Assembly: GCA_045536305.1 (NCBI GenBank) | Contig: JAZSNH010000003.1 | Span: forward strand, 1-64,000 | Source: JAISGQ01 sp045536305 | Lineage (GTDB): Bacteria > Bacillota > Clostridia > Oscillospirales > Acutalibacteraceae | DNA: 64,000 bases | Direction of reading: 5' to 3' | Part shown: piece after piece, positions 35,308 through 43,991 of the stretch | Layout of the letters: every line of letters starts with the position of its first letter | Numbering within the stretch: position 1 is the first letter of the stretch | The notes under the pieces: generated by a model | What the model saw: only the letters and a program-made list of their open reading frames with translations | The model's database searches: none | Told to the model about the DNA's origin: nothing | Position numbers and translations under genes: made by a program

Positions 35308-36198
35308 ATGGCACGATTGATAGCAGATAAATACAGAGAGTGGGAAGCGGAATGCGAAGAACGCTTTAACAGACTCAAATCAAATGAGGAAGAGCTTAAC
35401 CGTATATTCATAGAAATATATTCTCTTCAGGATGAGCTTACCGCAGAGGTGGAAGATAAAAATATAACCGTTAGAAAAGCAGATCTTCAGAGGGAAATAA
35501 AATCATTGCTCTCCTATGCGGTGGGTTGTATTTTCGGTCGTTATTCATGCGATGAGGACGGCGTGGTGTATGCAGGCGGACAGTGGGACGAAGGCAGATA
35601 TAAAACGATACGCCCTGTAAAAGACAACATAGTGCCCGTTTGTGACGACGATTACTTCGATAATGACATAACGACACTCTTTGTCGAGTGGGTAAAGACA
35701 GTTTACGGCAAGGATACGCTGGAGGAGAATCTGAGATTTATCGCCGATGCGCTCGGAGGCAAAGGCACTGCAAGAGAAGTTATCCGAAATTATTTTATCA
35801 ATTTCTTTTATGCCGACCATTTGAAAATTTATCAGAAGCGGCCTATATACTGGATGTTCTCATCGGGCAAAAGAAGCGGCTTTAAGGCGCTTGTATATAT
35901 GCACAGATACAAAAGCGATCTGCTCGCGTGCATGCGGACAGATTATGTTCATGAACAGCAGGAGCGCCTTACAAATATGCTGACATTGCTTGATGAAGCT
36001 TATGAGGATGCGCCATCGGCGGAAAAGGTGAAGATAAACAGACAGATATCAAAGCTGAGAGAACAGATACTTGAAATACGTGCATTTGAAGAAAAACTCG
36101 GAAGCATGGCTGATGAGATGAAAGAAATAGATCTCGATGACGGGGTTAAGGTAAACTACGCAAAGTTTGCAGATATACTCGAAAAGATAAAAAACTGA
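35308..36198 (+). CDS. Stand-alone PglX C-terminal domain protein
   Basis: A 296-residue protein that matches what follows RHPL(V) in intact BREX PglX: EERFNRLKSNEEELNRIFI, QDELTAEVEDKNITVRKADLQREIKSLLSYAVGCIFGRYS, DALGGKGTAREVIRNYF, HLKIYQKRPIYWMFSSGKRSGFKALVYMHRY and IDLDDGVKVNYAKF. A coiled coil lies around residues 215-265. It has its own GAGGGTG ribosome site and lies in another frame from pglX copy 2, 20 bases after its stop. It probably acts as a separate subunit that could serve both methyltransferases; that is inference. Confidence 0.85.
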   Translation: MARLIADKYREWEAECEERFNRLKSNEEELNRIFIEIYSLQDELTAEVEDKNITVRKADLQREIKSLLSYAVGCIFGRYSCDEDGVVYAGGQWDEGRYKTIRPVKDNIVPVCDDDYFDNDITTLFVEWVKTVYGKDTLEENLRFIADALGGKGTAREVIRNYFINFFYADHLKIYQKRPIYWMFSSGKRSGFKALVYMHRYKSDLLACMRTDYVHEQQERLTNMLTLLDEAYEDAPSAEKVKINRQISKLREQILEIRAFEEKLGSMADEMKEIDLDDGVKVNYAKFADILEKIKN

Positions 36199-36224
36199 AA
36201 AGATAGTACAGGGGTGCTGAAATA

Positions 36225-37055
36225 ATGAAAAAATACACATCGGAAAAACGCAGGATAAAGACAAAAAGGGGAAAGATGAAAATAATAATTCTTCGCCCCG
36301 TAAAGAACGCAAAGGACAGGAGCGAAACTCCATGCATTCTGTGGCTGCACGGCGGCGGCTACGCAGTGGGAATGGCATCGATGGTGTATATGTCGAGAGC
36401 TTTCCCGTTAGTGAAAAAATACGGCGCGGTGGTTGTTTCGCCCGAATACACCCTTTCTGGCAAGGCTCCGTATCCTGCCGCACTCGAGGATTGCTATGAT
36501 GCTCTGTGCTACATAAAGGACAACGCAGACGAACTCGGCATAGACAGCAGCCGCATAATGGTTGGCGGAGAAAGTGCAGGAGGCGGATTGACAGCGGCTC
36601 TATGTATGTATGCAAGAGATAAAGGAGAAGTAAACATAGCCTATCAGATGCCTCTTTATCCCATGATAGATGATAACGATACCGAGTCATCGAAAAATAA
36701 TCACGGTATAACCTGGAATACAAAGAAAAATCACAAGGCGTGGAAGCTGTATCTGGGTGATCTGTGGAAGAAAGATGTTCCGCCCTATGCAGCTCCTTCG
36801 CGTCAGACAGACTATTCGGGACTTCCTCCCGCATACACATTCATAGGTGATATCGATGCATTTTACTGCGAAACTCTCACATATATAGAAAACCTGAAAA
36901 ATGCAGGGATCGAGTCATCGGTCGATGTTTACCGCAAGGGCTTTCACTCCTTTGATATGCTGATGCCGTTTAAAAAGATCAGCAAAGAGGCAATAGCAAA
37001 ATTTGAGGAAAAATATCTGTATGCCGCAGAAAATTATCATGCACCTCAGAAATAA
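36225..37055 (+). CDS. Alpha/beta hydrolase (HSL-type carboxylesterase)
   Basis: A 276-residue esterase of the hormone-sensitive-lipase family. The oxyanion-hole motif HGGG is at residues 42-45, the nucleophile is in GESAGG (Ser117), and the likely acid and base are Asp211 in GDIDAF and His241 in KGFHSFD. No signal peptide is seen, so it acts in the cytoplasm on small acyl esters. GGGGTG precedes the ATG. It begins 26 bases after the PglX C-terminal gene on the same strand and might be co-transcribed, but nothing in it suggests a defence role. Confidence 0.88.
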   Translation: MKKYTSEKRRIKTKRGKMKIIILRPVKNAKDRSETPCILWLHGGGYAVGMASMVYMSRAFPLVKKYGAVVVSPEYTLSGKAPYPAALEDCYDALCYIKDNADELGIDSSRIMVGGESAGGGLTAALCMYARDKGEVNIAYQMPLYPMIDDNDTESSKNNHGITWNTKKNHKAWKLYLGDLWKKDVPPYAAPSRQTDYSGLPPAYTFIGDIDAFYCETLTYIENLKNAGIESSVDVYRKGFHSFDMLMPFKKISKEAIAKFEEKYLYAAENYHAPQK

Positions 37056-37071
37056 AAAACGGGAGAGAATT

Positions 37072-38361
37072 ATGAAAGCGATAAAAAATCATCCGTTTGC
37101 ATTTTCTAATCTGATCGGCTGTACATTTATTGGAATTGCGTTTTTGCTTGTAGCCGCAGAAGGGTATGTGACACAGAAAGAACTTACAGTGGTTCTTGCA
37201 GGACTGATGTTTGTTATCGGTGCGGCAATAATGACCGTAACAACAATCGCACTGATAATAAAAAAGCTGATAAACAAAAGAAAAGAGAAAAGCGCAGGTA
37301 TAAATAATAGCAGGTGCAATACAGAGCAGATAGCTGTGCGATATATGATGACCTCCGGATACGGCGGACTGCGAGCTGTGATAATGTTATTGCTGACACC
37401 CATTCTGCCGCTGCTGCTTATATATGTGCTTGATATGTTCTTTGTAGGTGTTGTTGTAATAAATTTAGGCATTTTAGGCTGGATGGCAGCAACCCAAAAA
37501 GAAGCAATGCTCAGACATTTTTATAAGATAAAGGAATTTCACGACTGTTTTAAAATTATATCGGCAGAGAATGACGAGCTTATAGATTTGCTGTACGGTG
37601 ATTATATATACCTGTTCAGAACAGACAGCTGGGATAATTCTGCAGCGAGGTTTGTGTGCAATTTATTGGCGCAGGAAAAAGTAAAAGGCAAAAGTGTACA
37701 GTGCTATAAGGTTACACAGAAATATCTCAATAAAAAATACGGCTTTGAATATGAGGACGATGAATTTATACTGATGCCCTTCGGGCAGTTTGAAATCGGA
37801 GGAAAAAGCGGTAATAAGCTTAAATTGTTTCTTGACATGGTTTCTGATGCAGAGTTTACAGGCTATGTAAATTCAAGATTCAGCTTAAAAAAGAGCGTAA
37901 ACCCCGACGATTACTTATATACAAAGAAAGGAATACAGCTTGGAGCCCGGGATGCAGTCTGCGTAAATATTGCAGAAAATAACAAGGATATGTTTTTGGC
38001 AATAAATACCGCCTGTGATATAAGAAATATTGCAGAGCAATATTATAATTGTCTGCTTGTGCTGAGAAATGCAAAAAGAACAGAGGATTGCTTCGGCAAA
38101 TTGCCGAAACATACCGATGAAAACGGAATAAGTGTATTGTATACTTTTGAAAATGGCATACAAAAAATAAAGCTTATCCTTCTGCCGTATGTTTCGGAAT
38201 TGGAATACATTGAGCAGGAAGAGATGTACGATGATTACGATGACGATTACAGTGTAATAAGACACAGCTATGACTGTGACGATGTTGAATGGTACTGGGA
38301 CGGATTTTGTGACCGAAGCAAAACTGTCAGGACTATGGAGAAATTAAAAGAAGAAAAGTAA
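37072..38361 (+). CDS. Hypothetical membrane protein with large cytosolic domain
   Basis: A 429-residue protein of no family I recognise. Two hydrophobic helices lie at about residues 12-32 and 38-62, a Lys/Arg-rich loop follows, and a longer hydrophobic hairpin lies at about 98-140. The remaining roughly 290 residues are soluble, mixed alpha/beta, and finish in an acidic stretch rich in Asp, Glu and Tyr (EEMYDDYDDDY). GGGAGAG precedes the ATG at 37072; it starts 16 bases after the hydrolase stop, so the two are an operon. A strong terminator follows. Confidence 0.75.
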   Translation: MKAIKNHPFAFSNLIGCTFIGIAFLLVAAEGYVTQKELTVVLAGLMFVIGAAIMTVTTIALIIKKLINKRKEKSAGINNSRCNTEQIAVRYMMTSGYGGLRAVIMLLLTPILPLLLIYVLDMFFVGVVVINLGILGWMAATQKEAMLRHFYKIKEFHDCFKIISAENDELIDLLYGDYIYLFRTDSWDNSAARFVCNLLAQEKVKGKSVQCYKVTQKYLNKKYGFEYEDDEFILMPFGQFEIGGKSGNKLKLFLDMVSDAEFTGYVNSRFSLKKSVNPDDYLYTKKGIQLGARDAVCVNIAENNKDMFLAINTACDIRNIAEQYYNCLLVLRNAKRTEDCFGKLPKHTDENGISVLYTFENGIQKIKLILLPYVSELEYIEQEEMYDDYDDDYSVIRHSYDCDDVEWYWDGFCDRSKTVRTMEKLKEEK

Positions 38362-38399
38362 AAAGAACCCAACTAAGCTTTTGCTTAGTTGGGTTCTTT
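38362..38399. terminator. Bidirectional terminator
   Basis: A perfect 17-bp stem (38362-38378 with 38383-38399) around TTTT, with A/T-rich ends, lies between the membrane-protein gene and the convergent dehydratase. Confidence 0.93.
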
Positions 38400-38420
38400 A
38401 TCTGTGTCAGAGAATAATTA

Positions 38421-40136
38421 TCAGACCATATTGCCGCCCTTCATAGGAGACTGAGCGTGCTGACTGAAGAATTTAAGAACTCCGCCTGTATACTTTTGAG
38501 AACGCTTTTCCCATTTCTCGCGGCGAGTGGCAAGAATTTTATCTATTTCCTCGGGCGCTTTTCTTTCGCCGTCAATGCCGACGATTTCGAGTTTTCTTGA
38601 GGGTATATCAATAAATATCAGATCATTTTCCTCAACAAGAGCTATAGGACCGCCGTCTGCGGCCTCGGGAGAAACATGACCGATGGAAGGCCCTGTGGAA
38701 GCTCCTGAGAATCGGCCGTCGGTGATAAGTGCAATGCTTCTGCCAAGCTCGGGGTCTGAGGATATAGCCTCAGATGTATAAAACATCTCAGGCATACCCG
38801 AACCCTTAGGCCCTTCGTAACGAATAATAACAGCATCGCCGGCTTTTATATCGTGCCTCAGCACTGCCTGCTGAGCATCCTCCTCGCAGTCAAAGGGACG
38901 AGCCCTGAGCACAGCGGAGAACATTTCCTTCGGACATGCGGTGTGCTTGATAACAGCACCGTCGGGTGCGAGATTGCCCTTGAGCACAGCAATTGCACCG
39001 TCGGTTCCGATAGCCTTGTCATACGGGCGGATTATATCCTGCCAGCGCAGTCCGACCTTGCCGCACATTTCATCGCAGCGGTCGTAGTAGCCTGTGTTTT
39101 TAAGCTCATCGAGGTTTTCGCCAAGAGTTTTTCCTGTTACGGTCATTACATCAAGGTGAAGCACCGAGCGGATTTCTTCCATAACTCTGGGAACACCGCC
39201 TGCATAAGTAAAGAACTGAGCAGGCCAGCGTCCTGCAGGACGGATATCGAGGAGGTAATGAGCGCCGCGGTGCATGCGGTCAAACATTTCCGCATCGAAT
39301 TCTATGCCGAATTCCTGTGCAATGGCAGGAATATGCAGCAGACTGTTTGTGGAGCCCGAGATAGCGGCGTGTACCATAACAGCATTTTCAAAGGATTTAA
39401 CCGTTACCATATCACGAGGACGCAGTCCCAGTGCGGAAAGCTTCATTATCTGCTCGCCTGCTCTGCGAGCGGTTTCAAGCAGTACATCGCTTGTGGCGGG
39501 AAGGAGTGCGGTGCCGGGAAGCATAAGGCCGAGAGCTTCTCCCATGATCTGCATGGTGGAGGCTGTGCCCATAAAGGAGCATGCTCCGCAGCTCGGACAG
39601 GCATGCTGCTTGTACCACTGCAGTTTTTCATCCGTTATTTCGCCGCGCGCGCATTTTGCCGCATAAATTCCGATCTGCTCTAAGGTGAGCAGGTCGGGGC
39701 CTGCATCCATAACGCCGCCGGTAACAAGGATAGAGGGCATATTGACCCTGCCTATTCCCATAAGATGTGCAGGAACAGCCTTATCACAGCTTGATATGAA
39801 TACTCCGCCGTCAAATGGAGTGGCACCTGCATGAATTTCTATCATGTTTGCTATGGCATCGCGGCTGACCAGAGAATAATTCATTCCGTCGTGTCCCTGT
39901 GCCATACCATCGCATATATCAGTTGCAAAATACCGTGCTGCCTTGCCGCCCGATTTTGCAACAGCGGACACAGTCTCCTCAACCAAGGCAAGCAGATGGG
40001 CACTGCCGGGGTGGCTGTCGCCGAAGGTGCTTTCGACCATTATCTGCGGCTTTGAAAGATCATCGACAGTCCATCCCATACCCATTCGCAGAGGATCCTG
40101 CTCAGGGGCAATAGAGCGTATTTTCTGACTAATCAT
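38421..40136 (-). CDS. IlvD/Edd-family dehydratase, probably sugar-acid type
   Basis: A 571-residue iron-sulfur dehydratase. Cluster cysteines are visible in SSCDKAVPAHLMG and CPSCGACSFMGTASTM, and the C-terminal half has TDGRFSGASTGPSIGHVSPEA. The opening GMGWTVDDLSKPQIMVEST and the MGTASTM variant resemble aldonate dehydratases of the family more than canonical dihydroxy-acid dehydratase. Context also favours a sugar acid: it is 12 bases after a GH3 glycosidase and near mannonate genes. The exact substrate (xylonate, arabonate, gluconate or dihydroxyvalerate) is not decidable here. The ribosome site GAGGTC lies in the tail of the upstream gene. Confidence 0.85.
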   Translation of the reverse strand: MISQKIRSIAPEQDPLRMGMGWTVDDLSKPQIMVESTFGDSHPGSAHLLALVEETVSAVAKSGGKAARYFATDICDGMAQGHDGMNYSLVSRDAIANMIEIHAGATPFDGGVFISSCDKAVPAHLMGIGRVNMPSILVTGGVMDAGPDLLTLEQIGIYAAKCARGEITDEKLQWYKQHACPSCGACSFMGTASTMQIMGEALGLMLPGTALLPATSDVLLETARRAGEQIMKLSALGLRPRDMVTVKSFENAVMVHAAISGSTNSLLHIPAIAQEFGIEFDAEMFDRMHRGAHYLLDIRPAGRWPAQFFTYAGGVPRVMEEIRSVLHLDVMTVTGKTLGENLDELKNTGYYDRCDEMCGKVGLRWQDIIRPYDKAIGTDGAIAVLKGNLAPDGAVIKHTACPKEMFSAVLRARPFDCEEDAQQAVLRHDIKAGDAVIIRYEGPKGSGMPEMFYTSEAISSDPELGRSIALITDGRFSGASTGPSIGHVSPEAADGGPIALVEENDLIFIDIPSRKLEIVGIDGERKAPEEIDKILATRREKWEKRSQKYTGGVLKFFSQHAQSPMKGGNMV

Positions 40137-40148
40137 AAATTATTGACC

Positions 40149-42926
40149 TCACTTCTGTGCAACGATCTTGATTCGTTTTATGTGTATATCCTTTATTTCC
40201 ATTCCGCCTACAGCAAAGAAGAGCTTTGTAAAGAAGAGAAGGCGTCTCTCGATTTCGGGCGTGGTGAAGGTAACAGTCTGCCATTCCTTTTCCGAGCCGT
40301 TGAGCACCTTTGTTCCGATGAGATCCGAATCAATGAATACCGACATGGGAAGCTGAGCGGTATCGGGAGCGGTATCGCCTGCTCGGCAGGTGATGGAAAT
40401 ATCGTAAATTCCGCGTTTTTCAATCTTCATCTGGAAGAGAGTAGACTCGCCGCCGGCGGTGTTTACCTCAGAACCATCGATGAAAGCCTCTGCACCGACA
40501 GTGATTTCGGGAACAAGAAGAACGACATCGCCTTCATCGTCGCGAAGCTGCTGAAGCTGACGGTCCTCGTCGCTTATCAAACCGACACTGCGGCGATATG
40601 CGGGAGTTTCTGCAACAAATCGGCAAATATTCATGGCACAGCGCTGATATTCGGCTCTTGATACAGTGCCGTTTGCAAGGCTTTCGGCAGAATCATCCTC
40701 ACCGCTGTTTTCGGCAGGATTGTTATTTACCATAAACACGTCATTCTGAGCGCGAACCATAGATGCAACATTTTTTGTGGAAGGCTCCTTGCCCTCCTCA
40801 GAACCCATCGCCCACCAGTCGGTCATTACAAGACCGTCAAAGCCCCATTCATCGTGGAGGATAGTGGTAACGAGATCATAATGGCTTGCAGTCCAGCAGC
40901 CGTTGAGAGGGTTATATGTAGTCATAACAGCCCTTGCGTTTCCTTCGCGGACTGCTATCTCAAAGCCCTTGAGATAGATTTCGCGCAGAGCTCTCTCAGA
41001 GATGATAGAGTCAACATGTCTGCGGTTAAATTCCTGATTGTTGCTTGCATAGTGCTTGATAGTTGCAGTAACACCGCTTTTGTGCATACCTTTAAGCTGT
41101 GCGGCAGCGATGCAGCCTGTAACGAGCGGATCCTCGGAGAAATATTCAAAATTACGCCCGTTAAGAGGGTGACGGTGAAGGTTCATACCGGGTCCGAGAA
41201 GGTTATCTATCTGATATTTTCTCATCTCCAGCCCCTCAAACACAAAGAGCTCATATATAAGCTCCTCGTTCCATGTGCATGCAATGCATGTACCGTTGGG
41301 CATAGAAAAGGCAGTGTTTCCGCAATCCATGCGAATGCCGCTTGGACCGTCGGCACAGCATGCGGAGGGAAGACCGAACACATCAACAAGTCTGTCGGTT
41401 ACACCGCCGATACAGCCTGCGGTGCCCGGAGTAACACGGCAGGAGCTCATTCCCTCGCCGCGTACGATACAGCAAAGATCATCGTCGGTCATCTGAGAGA
41501 TAAATTCCTCCATGGTGCATTTTCCGTTGACTGCATCCTCAAGTCTCAAGCCCTTGTGTTCTGTGGGAGCAATCTCTTTGGGCAAACGGTCGAGTCTGCG
41601 CTGAGCAGAGCTTACGCTCCTGAGCGGAACAGCCTCATAAGTGAGCTTGCCGTCATTGTTTTTAAATCTTTCAAAGCTTTCAACGGGAGCGCAGCACTCC
41701 TCAAGCTGTGAAATCACCTGTGTTTCATCGATAACAAATGAGCCTGCGTTTTCAAGGCTTCTTACACTGTGACCCGAAAGGAAGCTGTAGGTGCCGTTTT
41801 CAAGTACATAGCAGGAGCGATGACCGGTAATTCCGCTGTCATCGTAAGAATAAAAACGGTCAACGGGGATAACTATCTCAACCTCTTCTGTTTCGCCGGG
41901 CTGCAGAGTGCGTGTCTTTGTAAAACCGCAGAGAGTAAGCGCAGGCTTTCCGAGCTTGCCCTGAGGAAGCTCTGCATATACCTGAACAACCTCCTTGCTC
42001 GCATAATTGCCCGTATTTTCAACAGCGTGACGGAGAACGGCTTTTGCTCCGTTCCATTCGAAGGAAACAGGCCTGTGTGCAAAGGTGGTGTATGAAAGAC
42101 CCTCGCCGAAAGCGTAAAGAACAGTGTCCTTTGCAAAAGTCTCAAAGTAACGGTAGCCTACGTAAATATCCTCGGCATAAATGCACTTGTGCATATCGCC
42201 GAAGTTCTTATCGGAAGGATAATCTTCTATATTGCGAGCGATCGTATCGGTGAGTCGTCCGCAGGGAGAGATCCTGCCGCAGAGCACATCTGCAGCGCCG
42301 GGGCCGCCCTCCTGACCGCCCTGCCATACATACATGACAGCAGAGGGGGAGTATTTTTCGACCCATGTCATATCAATGATGTTTCCCGTGTTGAGAAGAA
42401 CAACAGAACGCTTGAAATGTCTGCACACGACCTCAAGCATTGCTTCCTCCTCTTTTGTAAGCCGCCAGCTGCCCTCCTGAGGGCCGTTATCGTTATCCTC
42501 GCCGGCAGTGCGGCCGAGTATGATAAGTGCGGCATCATTTGACTGAGCGGCAGAGCGGACAAGCTCTTCATCAAGAAGCATCTCCTTCTGGAACCAGGGG
42601 TGGTTTGACCAGCCGTCACCCTTGTCGAAAGGGTTTTCCTTTGTCCACTGCTCGTATACACTGCGAACCTGAGGATCAAGTATATATTCATCGTTGAGTT
42701 TGAGAGCTTCGTATATGCCTGTTACGTAACGGGTGTTTACAAGACCGCCCGAGCCGAGACCGCTCTTGTAATAATTCATCTGTGTACGACCAAAAACCGC
42801 CACACGGCTTTTTGGGAGAATAGGCAGAGCATTGTTTTCGTTGCGAAGAAGAACACAGCCTTCCGCAACCACCTCGCGAGCCTTTGAGGCAAATCCGTCG
42901 AGAGAAAGGACAGCTTGATCCATCAT
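40149..42926 (-). CDS. GH3 beta-glycosidase with reversed domain order
   Basis: A 925-residue glycoside hydrolase family 3 enzyme whose domains are permuted. The alpha/beta sandwich (GCVLLRNENNALPI to AGEDNDN and WQGGQEGGPGAADVL) and the fibronectin-III-like part come first (residues 1 to about 400). The TIM barrel follows (about 470-790), with GPGMNLHRHPLNGRNFEYFSEDP, KHYASNNQEFNRR and the nucleophile Asp in MTDWWAM near residue 703. A C-terminal jelly-roll-like region of about 130 residues may bind carbohydrate. No signal peptide is seen, so it probably acts on imported oligosaccharides. This reversed order is known in Ruminococcus albus and Butyrivibrio glucosidases. It is first in an operon with the dehydratase. 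Confidence 0.92.
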   Translation of the reverse strand: MMDQAVLSLDGFASKAREVVAEGCVLLRNENNALPILPKSRVAVFGRTQMNYYKSGLGSGGLVNTRYVTGIYEALKLNDEYILDPQVRSVYEQWTKENPFDKGDGWSNHPWFQKEMLLDEELVRSAAQSNDAALIILGRTAGEDNDNGPQEGSWRLTKEEEAMLEVVCRHFKRSVVLLNTGNIIDMTWVEKYSPSAVMYVWQGGQEGGPGAADVLCGRISPCGRLTDTIARNIEDYPSDKNFGDMHKCIYAEDIYVGYRYFETFAKDTVLYAFGEGLSYTTFAHRPVSFEWNGAKAVLRHAVENTGNYASKEVVQVYAELPQGKLGKPALTLCGFTKTRTLQPGETEEVEIVIPVDRFYSYDDSGITGHRSCYVLENGTYSFLSGHSVRSLENAGSFVIDETQVISQLEECCAPVESFERFKNNDGKLTYEAVPLRSVSSAQRRLDRLPKEIAPTEHKGLRLEDAVNGKCTMEEFISQMTDDDLCCIVRGEGMSSCRVTPGTAGCIGGVTDRLVDVFGLPSACCADGPSGIRMDCGNTAFSMPNGTCIACTWNEELIYELFVFEGLEMRKYQIDNLLGPGMNLHRHPLNGRNFEYFSEDPLVTGCIAAAQLKGMHKSGVTATIKHYASNNQEFNRRHVDSIISERALREIYLKGFEIAVREGNARAVMTTYNPLNGCWTASHYDLVTTILHDEWGFDGLVMTDWWAMGSEEGKEPSTKNVASMVRAQNDVFMVNNNPAENSGEDDSAESLANGTVSRAEYQRCAMNICRFVAETPAYRRSVGLISDEDRQLQQLRDDEGDVVLLVPEITVGAEAFIDGSEVNTAGGESTLFQMKIEKRGIYDISITCRAGDTAPDTAQLPMSVFIDSDLIGTKVLNGSEKEWQTVTFTTPEIERRLLFFTKLFFAVGGMEIKDIHIKRIKIVAQK

Positions 42927-42948
42927 AAATTACCTCCAAAAATATTAC

Positions 42949-43015
42949 TGTACATTTTGTAATGTGATTATTGTCTAATTGCTATCAATTATATCACATT
43001 ACAAAATGCTGTACA
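42949..43015 (-). promoter_or_regulatory. Paired inverted operator upstream of the reversed GH3 gene
   Basis: CATTTTGTAATGTGAT at 42953-42968 is repeated exactly in inverted orientation at 42993-43008, and both are flanked outside by TGTACA (42949-42954 and 43010-43015). The 24-bp centre is AT-rich. The position, just before the ribosome site of the GH3 gene, suggests two regulator sites or a looped operator over its promoter. Confidence 0.65.
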
Positions 43016-43084
43016 AGAGGGGAGAGGGATGATATGTGCAGTAAAAGTATGTTGTTTGAAAACTTAAAAAACAAGGTGATCGGC

Positions 43085-43801
43085 TCATTCAAGATACCAG
43101 CCGTTATCTGCGTGATAAACCATCAGCTTTGTCATACCGCCGTCAATGCAGATGTTTTCGCCGGTGATAAAGCCTGCCTTGTCCGAGCACAGAAACAGAA
43201 CCATGCTTGCAATATCCAAAGGATTTCCTACTCTTCCTGCAGGATGCTGAGCAGCATCGGCGCCTTCATATACCTTGTAATTGTTGTCGATCCAGCCGGG
43301 AGAAATTGAATTGACGCGCACCCTGCCTGATAAGCTGACCGCAAGAGAATGGGTCAGCGCATGAATGCCGCCCTTTGCGGCAGTATAGCTTTCCGATTCG
43401 CCCTGACTCATGCGGTCACGGCTGGAGGATATGTTTACTATGCTTGCGCCTTCTGCAAAATAGGGCATGAACAGCTTTGAAAGATAATACGGAGCAGTCA
43501 CGCCGACAGACAATGCATAGTTGAATTCCTCGAAAGAGCAGGTCGATATGCCCTTAAAAAGCGGTGCGGCATTGTTTATAAGGTAATCGACATGTCCGAA
43601 ATCGGAAATTACCTTATCAGCAAATTTCTCAAGAGTTTTCTTATCGGAAATATCACCGATAAAGTACGGATTATCCTTAAGATCGATTATACACACCTTA
43701 ACGCCCGACTTTTCGAACTCCTCGGCAATACATTTGCCTATACCCTGTGCGCCGCCTGTGATGACAGCGACCTTCTTTGATGATGCGGCAGAATTATTCA
43801 C
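43085..43801 (-). CDS. SDR-family oxidoreductase
   Basis: A 238-residue classical short-chain dehydrogenase. The TGGAQGIGKCIAEEF cofactor loop, NNAAP, ISSSRDR with the catalytic serine, YTAAKGG with Tyr and Lys, and the SPGWI and CIDGG ends are in order. An acidic residue after the second strand (IIDL) suggests NAD(H) preference. The start codon is GTG, about 7 bases after AAGGGG. Substrate unknown; its position between two GH3 genes suggests a sugar or sugar-derived alcohol. It is divergent from the second GH3 gene. Confidence 0.9.
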   Translation of the reverse strand: MNNSAASSKKVAVITGGAQGIGKCIAEEFEKSGVKVCIIDLKDNPYFIGDISDKKTLEKFADKVISDFGHVDYLINNAAPLFKGISTCSFEEFNYALSVGVTAPYYLSKLFMPYFAEGASIVNISSSRDRMSQGESESYTAAKGGIHALTHSLAVSLSGRVRVNSISPGWIDNNYKVYEGADAAQHPAGRVGNPLDIASMVLFLCSDKAGFITGENICIDGGMTKLMVYHADNGWYLE

Positions 43802-43925
43802 GGCAATTACCCCTTTTTGATCTGATATAATAAAACAAAATTATTATATCATCAACATCAGCACCGCTCAAGGAGTATAATAAAACTTTAAAAATTGTGT
43901 ATTGCATAAACAATGAGAGCCGCTG

Positions 43926-43954
43926 TTGAAAAGCAATGGAACAATTGGTATAAT
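43926..43954 (+). promoter_or_regulatory. Promoter of the canonical GH3 gene
   Basis: TTGAAA and a perfect TATAAT are separated by 17 bp, 37 bases upstream of the ATG at 43992. Confidence 0.8.
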
Positions 43955-43991
43955 AACAGATAAGTATAAAACGATAAGGAGAAATAAATAA

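Noticed and set aside
38853..39683. Long plus-strand frame inside the dehydratase gene
   Set aside because: The minus strand encodes an intact dehydratase with conserved cysteines; this frame has no recognisable motif or ribosome site.
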